A stretch of 39,850 bases of DNA from Bacillota bacterium (lineage in GTDB: Bacteria > Bacillota > Clostridia > UBA1381), in contig JAQXIJ010000023.1 in assembly GCA_029007725.1 (NCBI GenBank), positions 1 to 39,850 of the forward strand, in the 5' to 3' direction. The notes below the pieces were generated by a model, which was given only the letters and a program-made list of their open reading frames with translations, made no database searches and had not been told where the DNA came from. A program made the position numbers and the translations under genes. This document shows, in pieces, positions 8,118 through 15,128 of the stretch. How positions within the stretch are numbered: position 1 is the first letter of the stretch; the number at the start of each line of letters is the position of its first letter.

Positions 8118-9206
8118 ATGAATGAAGTAATCGAAATAAACGAAAAGGAAATGAAGTTTCTTATCACAAATCTGTTGGTGACAAAGGTGCTTTTCACCTT
8201 TCCGCGCGGACTTTTTCAAAACTCCGGAAATGCAGCATGGATTCAAGTGATATATATGGGGATGATTGCTTGGCTGATGCTTGAAATATCCTTTTGGCTT
8301 TACCGTTTCTCGGGAAAACGATCGGTAATACAGCTGGCCGAGTGTGTTGGCAAAAAACCTTTGAAAATCATCGTATGTCTCATTGTTCTGCTGGTTGTCG
8401 GAGTGCACATGACAATCGGAATGCGCGCTTTTTCAGAATCGGTCAAAATAATACTGTTGCCAAAAAGCCGAATTGAATATATTTTGATTTTATTTATAAT
8501 TACAGTAAGCATCGGCGCTGCTTGCGGAATCAGCGCATTGGCTATGATAAATGCAATGTTTTTTTTGTTCTTTACGGCAGCGGTTACAATACTTGTAATT
8601 TCTCTTGTGCCATATTTTAAGCTAAACAACATTTTTCCTGTTTTCGGAACAGATTCAAAACATATTTTTGTAAACGGACTGAATGATTTGTCATTATTTT
8701 CTGACGTCTTGACACTAAATTTGCTTATGCCCTATTGTAAAGACATGAATGTTATAAAAAAAGGGGGCAGAAATGCTATTTTTCTTGCAACTGCCATTTC
8801 GACTGCTCTAGTGATGGCATACGGATTGTGCTTTCCGTATCCGTCATCAAAGGAGTATATTATGGCGGCATATCAGCTATCGCGAATGGTAAAAGCGGGC
8901 GAATATTTTCAGAGATTTGAAGCATTTTTCGAATTTGTGTGGTCACTGACTCAGCTCTTGCATATGTCCATTTATATATGGGTAGTGTGCGATATAATAA
9001 AAAATTCCTTCGCTCTGGCAAATTCAAAGCGGCTGATTCCATGCGTTACGGCGACAATTGGCTGGATGGCGTTCTGCACAGGCTCAATAGGCGAAATGCT
9101 TACAATGTCAAAGACAATGATACGCTGCACATATCCTATACCATACCTGCTGCCTGTAATAATGTCACTCCTTTATATGGCTGTCAGAAGGCGAAACCCC
9201 GAATAA
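8118..9206 (+). CDS. gerAB: Spore germinant receptor B subunit (GerAB/APC-type permease)
   Basis: 362 residues, almost entirely made of about ten transmembrane helices. It is a member of the endospore germination permease family, distantly related to APC-type amino-acid transporters, and is held to bind the germinant. Family features include an N-terminal FLITNLLVTKVLFTFPR and mid-protein YILILFIITVSIGAACG. ATG 8118 follows AGAGGG at 7 bases. It lies between gerAA and gerAC, the canonical order. Confidence 0.9.
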   Translation: MNEVIEINEKEMKFLITNLLVTKVLFTFPRGLFQNSGNAAWIQVIYMGMIAWLMLEISFWLYRFSGKRSVIQLAECVGKKPLKIIVCLIVLLVVGVHMTIGMRAFSESVKIILLPKSRIEYILILFIITVSIGAACGISALAMINAMFFLFFTAAVTILVISLVPYFKLNNIFPVFGTDSKHIFVNGLNDLSLFSDVLTLNLLMPYCKDMNVIKKGGRNAIFLATAISTALVMAYGLCFPYPSSKEYIMAAYQLSRMVKAGEYFQRFEAFFEFVWSLTQLLHMSIYIWVVCDIIKNSFALANSKRLIPCVTATIGWMAFCTGSIGEMLTMSKTMIRCTYPIPYLLPVIMSLLYMAVRRRNPE

Positions 9207-9211
9207 AAAGA

Positions 9212-9237
9212 CTTGACTGTTTCTCTTGACAGTTAAG
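9212..9237. repeat. Hairpin between gerAB and gerAC
   Basis: CTTGACTGT (9212-9220) pairs with ACAGTTAAG (9229-9237) with one G-U pair and an 8-base loop. No U-run follows, so it is not a clear terminator. It may be a processing or attenuation element within the 104-base gap between gerAB and gerAC. Confidence 0.35.
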
Positions 9238-9310
9238 TGAAGACAAGCAAGACTTTATTTTAAAAACGGATGTTTTATGGCTTTGGCGCATGCCTTTTGA
9301 GAGGAAAGGA

Positions 9311-10564
9311 GTGGTTATAACGATAAAATTAAAAAAGTCAGTGACATATATCCTTGCGGTTTTTGCCTCTATTATGCTGATAAGCGGGTGTTATGACGGT
9401 GAAGAACCGGACAGTCTTGCATTTGTGGTGGCAATAGGGGTGGATAAAGCGGAAGAAGAACGTGAGGGCTACAAAATTACTTTTCAGTTTGCCAATCCAA
9501 CACAAATAAGCGGCGGTGCCAGCGAGGAGGGCGGAAAAACAGGTAAGGAAAGCATAAAAAATATAACTGTACCCGCGCCAAGCATATATTCTGCTATAAA
9601 TCAAGCAAATCATATGGTAAGCAAAACTTTTACACTGGCGCATACAAAGCTTATTGTATTTTCTGATGAAATTGCAAAAGAAGGGATCGATTGTTTTCTT
9701 GAAACGGTCAGCAGGAGCAGTGATATACGCCCAAACACATATTTTGCAGTAAGCAAATGTAGTGCGGTAGAATTTCTCGAGGAAGTAGACCCTGATACCG
9801 AGGTTAATCCGGTAAGATATTATACGATGATTTTTGAAAACAATCAGTCGGGATTTGTACCGAAAAATATGTCACAGGATTTTTATTTATACCATGACAG
9901 TGAAGAAAAAAGCTGCATAATGCCACTTTGTGATAAGGCAAGCGGCGAAAATACCAATGATTACAGTGATACCGGATATCAATATAAGATGGGCAATTTT
10001 GAAGCAGGTAAGGCGCCAACAGGAGGTGATAAGGGTATTCAGGTAATGGGTATGGCGGTTTTTGACAAGGACAAAAAAATTAGTGAAATGAAAGAAATAG
10101 AAACAGAAATATATAATATTTTGACCGGCGAATATAAACTCGGATATGTTACCTATTATTATGATAAATCCCCGGATATTCCGATAACGTTGATTCAAAC
10201 GCAGAAGCGTACTCCTAAAATTCGGGTTAAGACGGACACAAGTAACCCGAAAATTGAAATAGAACTATATATGGAGGCCGATGTTTGCTCCTCGACACCG
10301 GATTTTTCACTTGAAAACGATTTACAAAATTTCACAGAACAAATAAAGAAAGAGCTAAAGGAACAAATAGAACAGTTTTTAAATGAAACACAGCGCCTTA
10401 ATACCGATATAGTAGGCTTTGGTAGTTACGCAAAGAGGAATTTTTGTAATGAAAATGGATTTGAGGATTATAAATGGCGCGAAAGATATTCAAATGCGGA
10501 GTTTGATGTAACAATTTGCTATTCAATTCGCAGAACGGGACTGATGATAAGGAGCGGAAAATGA
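9311..10564 (+). CDS. gerAC: Spore germinant receptor C subunit (GerAC-type lipoprotein)
   Basis: About 417 residues. A hydrophobic signal segment (YILAVFASIML) leads to a lipobox, LISGC, whose cysteine should be lipid-modified. Then comes the family start YDGEEPDSLAFVVAIGVDKA and the three-domain GerAC body, ending with a YSNAEFDVTICYSIRRTG strand. The start is uncertain. GTG 9311 is preferred because GAGG lies 6 bases upstream, while the in-frame ATG 9290 has no binding site. The stop overlaps the next gene by the ATGA arrangement. Confidence 0.88.
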   Translation: MVITIKLKKSVTYILAVFASIMLISGCYDGEEPDSLAFVVAIGVDKAEEEREGYKITFQFANPTQISGGASEEGGKTGKESIKNITVPAPSIYSAINQANHMVSKTFTLAHTKLIVFSDEIAKEGIDCFLETVSRSSDIRPNTYFAVSKCSAVEFLEEVDPDTEVNPVRYYTMIFENNQSGFVPKNMSQDFYLYHDSEEKSCIMPLCDKASGENTNDYSDTGYQYKMGNFEAGKAPTGGDKGIQVMGMAVFDKDKKISEMKEIETEIYNILTGEYKLGYVTYYYDKSPDIPITLIQTQKRTPKIRVKTDTSNPKIEIELYMEADVCSSTPDFSLENDLQNFTEQIKKELKEQIEQFLNETQRLNTDIVGFGSYAKRNFCNENGFEDYKWRERYSNAEFDVTICYSIRRTGLMIRSGK

Positions 10565-10728
10565 TGACAAGCTTTATAGTGCTGGTTATAGCAGGTATAA
10601 TTTCGTTGCGTACCGCAACCTACGGGATTTGGACGCTTAAATCGCGGAACATAAGCGGAGGCATAGCGGTGCTTGTTATTTCGGCCGGAGAGCTGGCGAC
10701 GGCTATATACTTTGTTGCAAAGGGCTGA
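10561..10728 (+). CDS. Small two-helix membrane protein, putative germinant-receptor D subunit
   Basis: 55 residues starting MMTSFIVLVIAGIIS, with two hydrophobic helices joined by a short polar turn (TLKSRNISGG). ATG 10561 overlaps the gerAC stop (ATGA), and AAGGAG lies 6 bases upstream, so translation is coupled to gerAC. Some Bacillus germinant-receptor operons carry a fourth gene for a small protein with two membrane segments (D subunit) that modulates germination. Position, size and topology agree with that, but no sequence similarity could be tested. Confidence 0.7.
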   Translation: MMTSFIVLVIAGIISLRTATYGIWTLKSRNISGGIAVLVISAGELATAIYFVAKG

Positions 10729-10734
10729 CTTCAC

Positions 10735-10763
10735 TTGACAAAATAAAAAATAAAATGTATAAT
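10735..10763 (+). promoter_or_regulatory. Consensus promoter of rnpB
   Basis: A perfect TTGACA (10735-10740) and a perfect TATAAT (10758-10763) are separated by 17 bases. Initiation about 8-10 bases later coincides with the 5' end of RNase P RNA at about 10773. A constitutive, strong sigma-A promoter is expected for this RNA. Confidence 0.9.
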
Positions 10764-10772
10764 ATAGTCAAT

Positions 10773-11105
10773 GAGTAAGTCAGACGGTTGCGGGCATTTC
10801 AAGATGTGTGAGGAAAGTCCGGGCTCCAAAGAGCAAGGATGCCGGCTAACGACCGGTGGAGGCGACTCCAAGGACAGTGCAACAGAAAATAAACGCCGCT
10901 TGTTGGGCGGTAAGTGTGGAAATGTGAGGCAAGAGCTCACAGGGAAGATGGTAACTGAATTCCCGTGTAAACCCCATCCGGAGCAACACCGACTGTACAA
11001 TTAAGCTTGCTCGGCGCTGTACGACCGGTGGCTTGAGCGCTGCGGTAACGCAGAGCCACAGATAGATAATCGTCTGATACCGAACCCGGCTTACAGACTT
11101 GCTCG
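10773..11105 (+). ncRNA. rnpB: RNase P RNA (catalytic subunit, class A-like)
   Basis: About 333 bases. The universally conserved block GAGGAAAGTCCGGGCTCC (P4 5' side) is at 10811, ACAGAAA occurs in the middle, and AGATAGATAATCGTC near the 3' end supplies the P4 3' side. The ends pair as helix P1: GAGTAAGTC (10773) with GACTTGCTC (11096-11104) through one G-U pair. This ribozyme removes 5' leaders from pre-tRNAs with the RnpA protein, which is not in the window. It has its own promoter and terminator. Exact ends are estimated from P1. Confidence 0.95.
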
Positions 11106-11113
11106 TTTATATG

Positions 11114-11149
11114 AAAAAACAGATGTCCTTTTCGCGGCATCTGTTTTTT
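11114..11149. terminator. Bidirectional terminator between rnpB and the LexA-like gene
   Basis: AAAAAACAGATG (11114-11125) pairs perfectly with CATCTGTTTTTT (11138-11149) around a 12-base loop. A run of T follows on both strands. It ends rnpB from the left. The last codon of the opposite gene (TAA at 11148-11150) lies inside its A/T flank. Confidence 0.9.
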
Positions 11150-11795
11150 AAAATTCGCGGCGCAGGCGGCAGACTGTGCCGAAAATTCTGAGTCTGCTCA
11201 AATCCGGTCCCTCAAAAACGCGTGGAGGATACATCGGATTTATAGAATGAAGAATTATTTTATTTTTGCCGTACTCAATTTTTTTGATAACGCCATCACC
11301 ATCATCGATAAGCACAACGGCATAGCTGCCGTTTTCTACCTCTGCACAGTATTTTATCAGCACAAAGTCACCGTCCTTAAATTCCGGATACATGCTGTCG
11401 CCGATGACGAGCAGATAGGCGTACTGCTCGCCCGAGTTAATGTGTGACGATTCTTCAAAAATATACCCTTCAATCTGGTCCGGCGCAGGGATGCCCATAC
11501 CTGCCGAAACTCTGCCCAAAACCGGTATGGGAACTCCTTGCTTGTTGCTCGGTGACGATAAATACAGATTATCGGGCAGATGATTTTCGGTTTCCCCGAT
11601 AAGCCAGCTATATGAGGTTTCTAAAGCATATGCAATGGATTTTAAAACCGCAATTTTCGGAGAGGAAATTTTTCCGACCTCGTAGCGCTGAATTGTGGAC
11701 TTGGTTACGCCCACTCTTTTTGCAATATCCTCAAGAGTCAGGTTAAGTTCTTTTCTCCGTTGCAAAAGTCTCTCTCCGATAACAGTAGTGTTCAT
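11148..11795 (-). CDS. LexA-like repressor: XRE helix-turn-helix plus S24 peptidase
   Basis: 215 residues. Residues 6-65 form an XRE/Cro HTH (LTLEDIAKRVGVTKSTIQRYEVG). Residues 90-215 form an S24/LexA-type autoprotease with a scissile Ala-Gly pair (A98-G99 in RVSAGMG), catalytic Ser134 (IGDSMYPEF) and a Lys near 171 (GVIKKIEY). DNA damage and RecA would trigger self-cleavage and derepression. The fold is that of phage-CI/ImmR-like repressors and not of true LexA, which has a winged HTH. ATG 11795 has GGAAGG 6 bases upstream. Two copies of TGTCGACA follow its promoter, probably its own operators. Confidence 0.88.
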   Translation of the reverse strand: MNTTVIGERLLQRRKELNLTLEDIAKRVGVTKSTIQRYEVGKISSPKIAVLKSIAYALETSYSWLIGETENHLPDNLYLSSPSNKQGVPIPVLGRVSAGMGIPAPDQIEGYIFEESSHINSGEQYAYLLVIGDSMYPEFKDGDFVLIKYCAEVENGSYAVVLIDDGDGVIKKIEYGKNKIILHSINPMYPPRVFEGPDLSRLRIFGTVCRLRREF

Positions 11796-11835
11796 GTTAT
11801 ACCTTCCTTTCAACTTACACATATTACCAGTCTAT

Positions 11836-11886
11836 CAGTCTGTCGACATTTTTCAACAAAAATTAATTAGTCTGTCGACATTTTTC
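11836..11886. promoter_or_regulatory. Tandem operators with TGTCGACA core in the repressor leader
   Basis: Two near-identical 19-base direct repeats, [C/T]AGTCTGTCGACATTTTTC, start at 11836 and 11868, exactly 32 bases apart (three helical turns). Each contains the palindrome TGTCGACA. A degenerate third half (CCAGTCTATCA) begins at 11827. They lie between the transcription start and the ATG of the LexA-like gene, as expected for autorepression (inference). Confidence 0.65.
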
Positions 11887-11899
11887 GCCTTGTGTTATA

Positions 11900-11928
11900 A
11901 GTATAACATAATTTTTTGCATAATGCAA
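11900..11928 (-). promoter_or_regulatory. Promoter of the LexA-like repressor gene
   Basis: Minus strand: -35 TTGCAT (11923-11928) and -10 TATACT (11900-11905), spacing 17. The -35 box is one arm of the palindrome TTGCATAATGCAA (11916-11928), so a protein bound there would block polymerase. Confidence 0.6.
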
Positions 11929-12012
11929 TAGCATAAGTAAAAAAATTTGCATAGTGCTATTGACTTTTTTTGTAAAATATGATATAATTGACACGAAAGT
12001 TGCATAAAGCAA
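11916..12012. promoter_or_regulatory. Three TTGCATA-type palindromic boxes in the divergent promoter region
   Basis: TTGCATAATGCAA (11916-11928, perfect palindrome), TTGCATAGTGCTA (11947-11959) and TTGCATAAAGCAA (12000-12012) share the pattern TTGCATAnnGCnA. One overlaps the leftward -35 box, one abuts the rightward -35 box and one lies just after the rightward start point. The binding protein is unknown. The Cys-rich protein at 12042 or the LexA-like repressor are candidates. Confidence 0.6.
11960..11988 (+). promoter_or_regulatory. Promoter of the small Cys-rich protein gene
   Basis: TTGACT (11960-11965) and a perfect TATAAT (11983-11988) are separated by 17 bases. The expected start point at about 11995 leaves a leader of roughly 45 bases to the TTG start at 12042. 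Confidence 0.75.
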
Positions 12013-12041
12013 CTAAAAGTACAAAAAGAGGGAAAAAGGTA

Positions 12042-12362
12042 TTGCAGAACACAGAAGAAATTATGCGGATTTTGGATATGGAAAAAACAGCAGATTATGC
12101 CATAGATGCGGAGAAAGAAATTGTATATGAATGTGCGGCGGGATGCGGCGCGGCAGGCGGCAGCGATATGTTTTTTGAAAAAAACGGAATGAAAATTTGC
12201 CGTAAGTGCATGACGGAGGAATTTCGGGAGTTTATGTCAGAGGTCTGCCACCAAAATTACGGAAAGTCGCCCTATAGTGACGTTTTGTGCGGAATTGCGG
12301 ATGATTTAAGCGATGACGATATTACGGTTCATCTGCGCGAATGTTTTCGCCAAGTGCTTTAA
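12042..12362 (+). CDS. Small Cys-rich (possible zinc-binding) protein of unknown function
   Basis: 106 residues from TTG 12042 (MQNTEEIMRILDME); GAGGG lies 9 bases upstream. An earlier frame start at 11988 would overlap the -10 box and cannot be used. The centre has two cysteine pairs, CAAGCG and ICRKCM, spaced by about 26 residues, with the look of a zinc ribbon. A third Cys/His group, EVCHQNYG, lies downstream, and the C-terminus is acidic (DDLSDDD). It is divergent from the LexA-like gene, shares its control region and is ended by a strong terminator. It could be an SOS-type or stress-controlled regulator. No family recognised. Confidence 0.6.
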   Translation: MQNTEEIMRILDMEKTADYAIDAEKEIVYECAAGCGAAGGSDMFFEKNGMKICRKCMTEEFREFMSEVCHQNYGKSPYSDVLCGIADDLSDDDITVHLRECFRQVL

Positions 12363-12365
12363 AAT

Positions 12366-12415
12366 ACAGAAAAACAGTAAAAACTGTATATTTACAGATT
12401 TTACTGTTTTTCTGT
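12366..12415. terminator. Strong bidirectional terminator
   Basis: ACAGAAAAACAGTAAAA (12366-12382) and its exact complement TTTTACTGTTTTTCTGT (12399-12415) form a 17-bp perfect stem over a 16-base loop. It separates the small plus-strand gene from the convergent nfnB gene and has T-rich flanks for both. Confidence 0.85.
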
Positions 12416-12472
12416 CAAACTTTACTTCTTTAAACATAGTTTTTTTAGAGGATACTGTTTGCGTGATTTTGG

Positions 12473-13861
12473 TTATTTGCCTTGTAAATCCTTGTCTATT
12501 GCCTCTGCGGCAGCTTTTCCGGCACCCATTGCAAGAATAACCGTTGCTGCACCGGTAACGGCGTCGCCGCCGGCATAAACGTGCGCGCGTGAGGTAAGTC
12601 CCGTTGCCTCGTCGGCAATGATTCCTCCCCATTTCTGTGTGTTAAGCCCTTTTGTGGTAGATTTGATAAGCGGATTGGGACTTGTGCCAATAGCCATGAT
12701 AACGCAGTCGACATCAATAACAAATTCGCTGCCCTCTTTTGCTTTCGGACGGCGTCTGCCCGATTCGTCCGGCTCGCCCAGTTCCATTTCAACACACTTG
12801 ATTCCGCCGACAAATTTATTTTCGTCCGCCAGAATTTCAACCGGATTGTTAAGCAGTTTAAAAACAATTCCCTCTTCCTTTGCGTGTTCAACTTCTTCTT
12901 TACGAGCAGGCAGTTCTTCTTCGCTGCGGCGGTAAACTATATAAACCTCCTCGGCACCAAGGCGCTTTGCACATCTTGCGGCGTCCATAGCAACATTTCC
13001 ACCGCCGACAACAGCAACCTTTTTGCTGTTTTTGATAGGCGTTTTTGCTTCGTCTTTGTATGCTTTCATCAGATTTACGCGGGTTAAAAATTCATTTGCC
13101 GAATAAACTCCCTTTAAGTTTTCGCCAGGGATTCCCATAAATCTCGGCAAGCCTGCGCCCGAGCCGATATAAACCGCCTCGAAGCCCTGCTCAAACAGCT
13201 CATCTATAGATAGAACCTTTCCTATAACCATGTTGGTTTCTATTTTTACACCCAAATCCTTGAGGGTGTCAATTTCCTTTTGAACAATAGCCTTAGGCAG
13301 TCTGAACTCCGGAATACCGTAAACTAAAACGCCTCCGGCAAGGTGCAGAGCCTCGAAAACAGTAACGTCATAACCTTTTTTTGCAAGGTCGCCGGCACAG
13401 GTCAGTCCCGATGGACCCGAGCCGATAATCGCTACTTTGTGACCGTTTGGTTCGGGCTTTGTGATCTTTTCAGCGGCAAGAGCATTGTGATGATCGGCAA
13501 CAAAACGCTCAAGTCTGCCTATTCCCACGCTTTCACCCTTGATTCCGCGTACACATTTGCCCTCACACTGCGATTCCTGTGGACAAACTCTGCCGCAGAC
13601 GGCAGGAAGCGAGCTGGATTCGGAGATGATTCTGTAAGCTTCTTCAAAATTGCCCTCGGAAACTTCTTTTATAAAATCCGGAATGTGAATTTTTACGGGA
13701 CAGCCCGAAACACATGGTTTGTTTTTGCAGTTTAAGCAGCGCTTTGCCTCGTCAATTGCAGTTTCTTCGGAATAACCCAGAGCTACCTCAAGAAAATTCT
13801 TGTTGCGCACGTCAGGTGCCTGGGAAGGCATGGGGTTTTTGTTAGGTGACATATTAGGCAT
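12473..13861 (-). CDS. nfnB: NfnB-type NADPH oxidoreductase subunit (GltD family)
   Basis: 462 residues. The N-terminal double [4Fe-4S] region is present (AKRCLNCKNKPCVSGCP and CGRVCPQESQCEGKCVRG). It is followed by an FAD Rossmann fold (IIGSGPSGLTCAGDLAKKG) and an NADP Rossmann fold (VVGGGNVAMDAARCAKRLG) with YRRSEEELPAR. Alone it could be called glutamate synthase small subunit. Because it lies 1 base after an nfnA-like gene, it is better read as the large subunit of NADH-dependent reduced ferredoxin:NADP+ oxidoreductase, an electron-bifurcating transhydrogenase of anaerobes. GGAGG lies 9 bases before ATG 13861, inside nfnA. Confidence 0.85.
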   Translation of the reverse strand: MPNMSPNKNPMPSQAPDVRNKNFLEVALGYSEETAIDEAKRCLNCKNKPCVSGCPVKIHIPDFIKEVSEGNFEEAYRIISESSSLPAVCGRVCPQESQCEGKCVRGIKGESVGIGRLERFVADHHNALAAEKITKPEPNGHKVAIIGSGPSGLTCAGDLAKKGYDVTVFEALHLAGGVLVYGIPEFRLPKAIVQKEIDTLKDLGVKIETNMVIGKVLSIDELFEQGFEAVYIGSGAGLPRFMGIPGENLKGVYSANEFLTRVNLMKAYKDEAKTPIKNSKKVAVVGGGNVAMDAARCAKRLGAEEVYIVYRRSEEELPARKEEVEHAKEEGIVFKLLNNPVEILADENKFVGGIKCVEMELGEPDESGRRRPKAKEGSEFVIDVDCVIMAIGTSPNPLIKSTTKGLNTQKWGGIIADEATGLTSRAHVYAGGDAVTGAATVILAMGAGKAAAEAIDKDLQGK

Positions 13862-13862
13862 T

Positions 13863-14702
13863 TTATTTTACCTCCTTGTACAGATTACAGATTGCCTCGT
13901 GAGCCTTTCTTTCAAACGGCTTATACATGGAGGAACGCTCAATAGCTTCGTCAAAATCCACCTTGTGACCGTCAAAATCCGGACCGTCGACGCAGGCAAA
14001 CTTAACCTGTTCGTCAACAGTGAGGCGGCATCCGCCGCACATACCGGTTCCGTCAATCATAATCGGATTCATGCTGACAACGGTCTTTATATCGTACTGC
14101 TTAGTCAGCTGACAGACAAATTTCATCATAATCAGCGGTCCGATAACAATAACCTCGTCGTACTTGTTTCCGGCTTCAATAAGCTCCTTTAAGGCGTCGG
14201 TAACAAGCCCCTTTTTGCCATGAGAACCATCATCGGTCATAACAACAAGCTTATTGGAAACGGCGCTAAAATCCTCCTCAAGTATAACCAAATCATTGCT
14301 CCTAAAACCAACAACCGAATGAACTTCGGCACCTAGTCCATGCAGCTTTTTCGCAATCGGATATGCAATTGCGCAGCCAACGCCGCCGCCGACAACCGCA
14401 ACCTTTTTTAGTCCTTCGCAGTGGCTTGCGACGCCAAGCGGTCCGACAAAGTCGGAAATATATTCTCCCTCACTTTTGTGATTAAGATCTTCGGTTGTTG
14501 CGCCGACAATCTGAAAAATAATTGTCACTGTTCCGCGGTCACGGTCAAAATCGGCAATTGTCAGCGGTATTCTTTCGCCGTCATCGGTAACCCTAAGAAT
14601 GATGAACTGACCCGGCTCGGCCTTTTTTGCTATATGCGGAGCCAGAATTTCCATTTTTGTAACAGTAGGATTCAAATTTGTTTTTTTTATAATTCTATAC
14701 AT
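13863..14702 (-). CDS. nfnA: NfnA-type ferredoxin-NADP reductase subunit
   Basis: 279 residues. An FAD-binding beta-barrel (PGQFIILRVTDDGERIPLTIAD), an NAD-binding domain (KVAVVGGGVGCAIAYPIAKKL) and a C-terminal [2Fe-2S] cluster with four cysteines (DGTGMCGGCRL and VKFACVDGP). This is the PyrK/sulfide-dehydrogenase-beta-like fold of the Nfn small subunit, which oxidises NADH while NfnB handles ferredoxin and NADP. It supplies NADPH from NADH plus reduced ferredoxin in fermenters. First gene of the nfnAB operon. ATG 14702 follows AAAGGAG, and a full consensus promoter is at 14741-14769. Confidence 0.87.
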   Translation of the reverse strand: MYRIIKKTNLNPTVTKMEILAPHIAKKAEPGQFIILRVTDDGERIPLTIADFDRDRGTVTIIFQIVGATTEDLNHKSEGEYISDFVGPLGVASHCEGLKKVAVVGGGVGCAIAYPIAKKLHGLGAEVHSVVGFRSNDLVILEEDFSAVSNKLVVMTDDGSHGKKGLVTDALKELIEAGNKYDEVIVIGPLIMMKFVCQLTKQYDIKTVVSMNPIMIDGTGMCGGCRLTVDEQVKFACVDGPDFDGHKVDFDEAIERSSMYKPFERKAHEAICNLYKEVK

Positions 14703-14740
14703 TACAAACTCCTTTCGCAGCTTAACAACTATTCAAATTA

Positions 14741-14769
14741 ATTATAATGTTTTTTTTTTTAAATGTCAA
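14741..14769 (-). promoter_or_regulatory. Consensus promoter of nfnAB
   Basis: Minus strand: TTGACA (14764-14769), a 17-base spacer containing an uninterrupted A-tract, and TATAAT (14741-14746). The transcript start would be about 30 bases before the nfnA ATG. The poly-A spacer is intrinsically curved and may favour strong use. Confidence 0.85.
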
Positions 14770-14859
14770 TTTAAAAAAACTGGTATAAGTATAAATAAGC
14801 AAAAAAATCGCATAATATTGGTAGATATAGTATAAATAATGTCAGAAAGGAAAACGCAG

Positions 14860-15117
14860 ATGAAAGAATTTACCTATAAAATATGCGATGAGCTTGGAAT
14901 CCACGCACGTCCGGCGGGACTTGCGGTAAAGGAAGCCGGAAAATTTAAGTCGAAAATTACAATATATAAGGACGAAAAGCAAGCGGACATGAAGCGGCTT
15001 TTTGCGGTGATGGGGCTTTCGGTAAAGCAGGGCGACACCGTTCGCGTGACGATTGATGGCGAAGACGAGGAGCAGGCGCTTGTTTCGATAGAGGGATTTT
15101 TCAGGAACAATTTATAG
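14860..15117 (+). CDS. ptsH: HPr-family phosphocarrier protein
   Basis: 85 residues, normal HPr length. It carries His15 in GIHARPAG, the residue phosphorylated by enzyme I, and a typical C-terminal half (MGLSVKQGDTVRV). Regulatory position 46, usually Ser in KSIMGVM, is Arg here (MKRLFAVMG), so it cannot be phosphorylated there by HPr kinase. ATG 14860 is chosen because AAAGGA lies 8 bases upstream. An earlier in-frame ATG at 14839 lacks a site. It is the first gene of a cluster with enzyme I and an EIIA. Confidence 0.92.
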   Translation: MKEFTYKICDELGIHARPAGLAVKEAGKFKSKITIYKDEKQADMKRLFAVMGLSVKQGDTVRVTIDGEDEEQALVSIEGFFRNNL

Positions 15118-15128
15118 GAAGTGAAACG

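Noticed and set aside
9290-9310. ATG 9290 as gerAC start
   Set aside because: No ribosome binding site precedes it. GAGG at 9301-9304 is placed for GTG 9311, which leaves a normal lipoprotein signal.
11868-11886. TGTCGACA repeats as standard Gram-positive SOS boxes
   Set aside because: They do not match the CGAAC-N4-GTTCG pattern bound by LexA of Firmicutes. They are better seen as operators of this particular repressor.
12473-13861. Call as glutamate synthase small subunit (gltD)
   Set aside because: No large glutamate synthase gene is adjacent. The partner one base away is an NfnA-type protein, so the Nfn assignment explains both genes.
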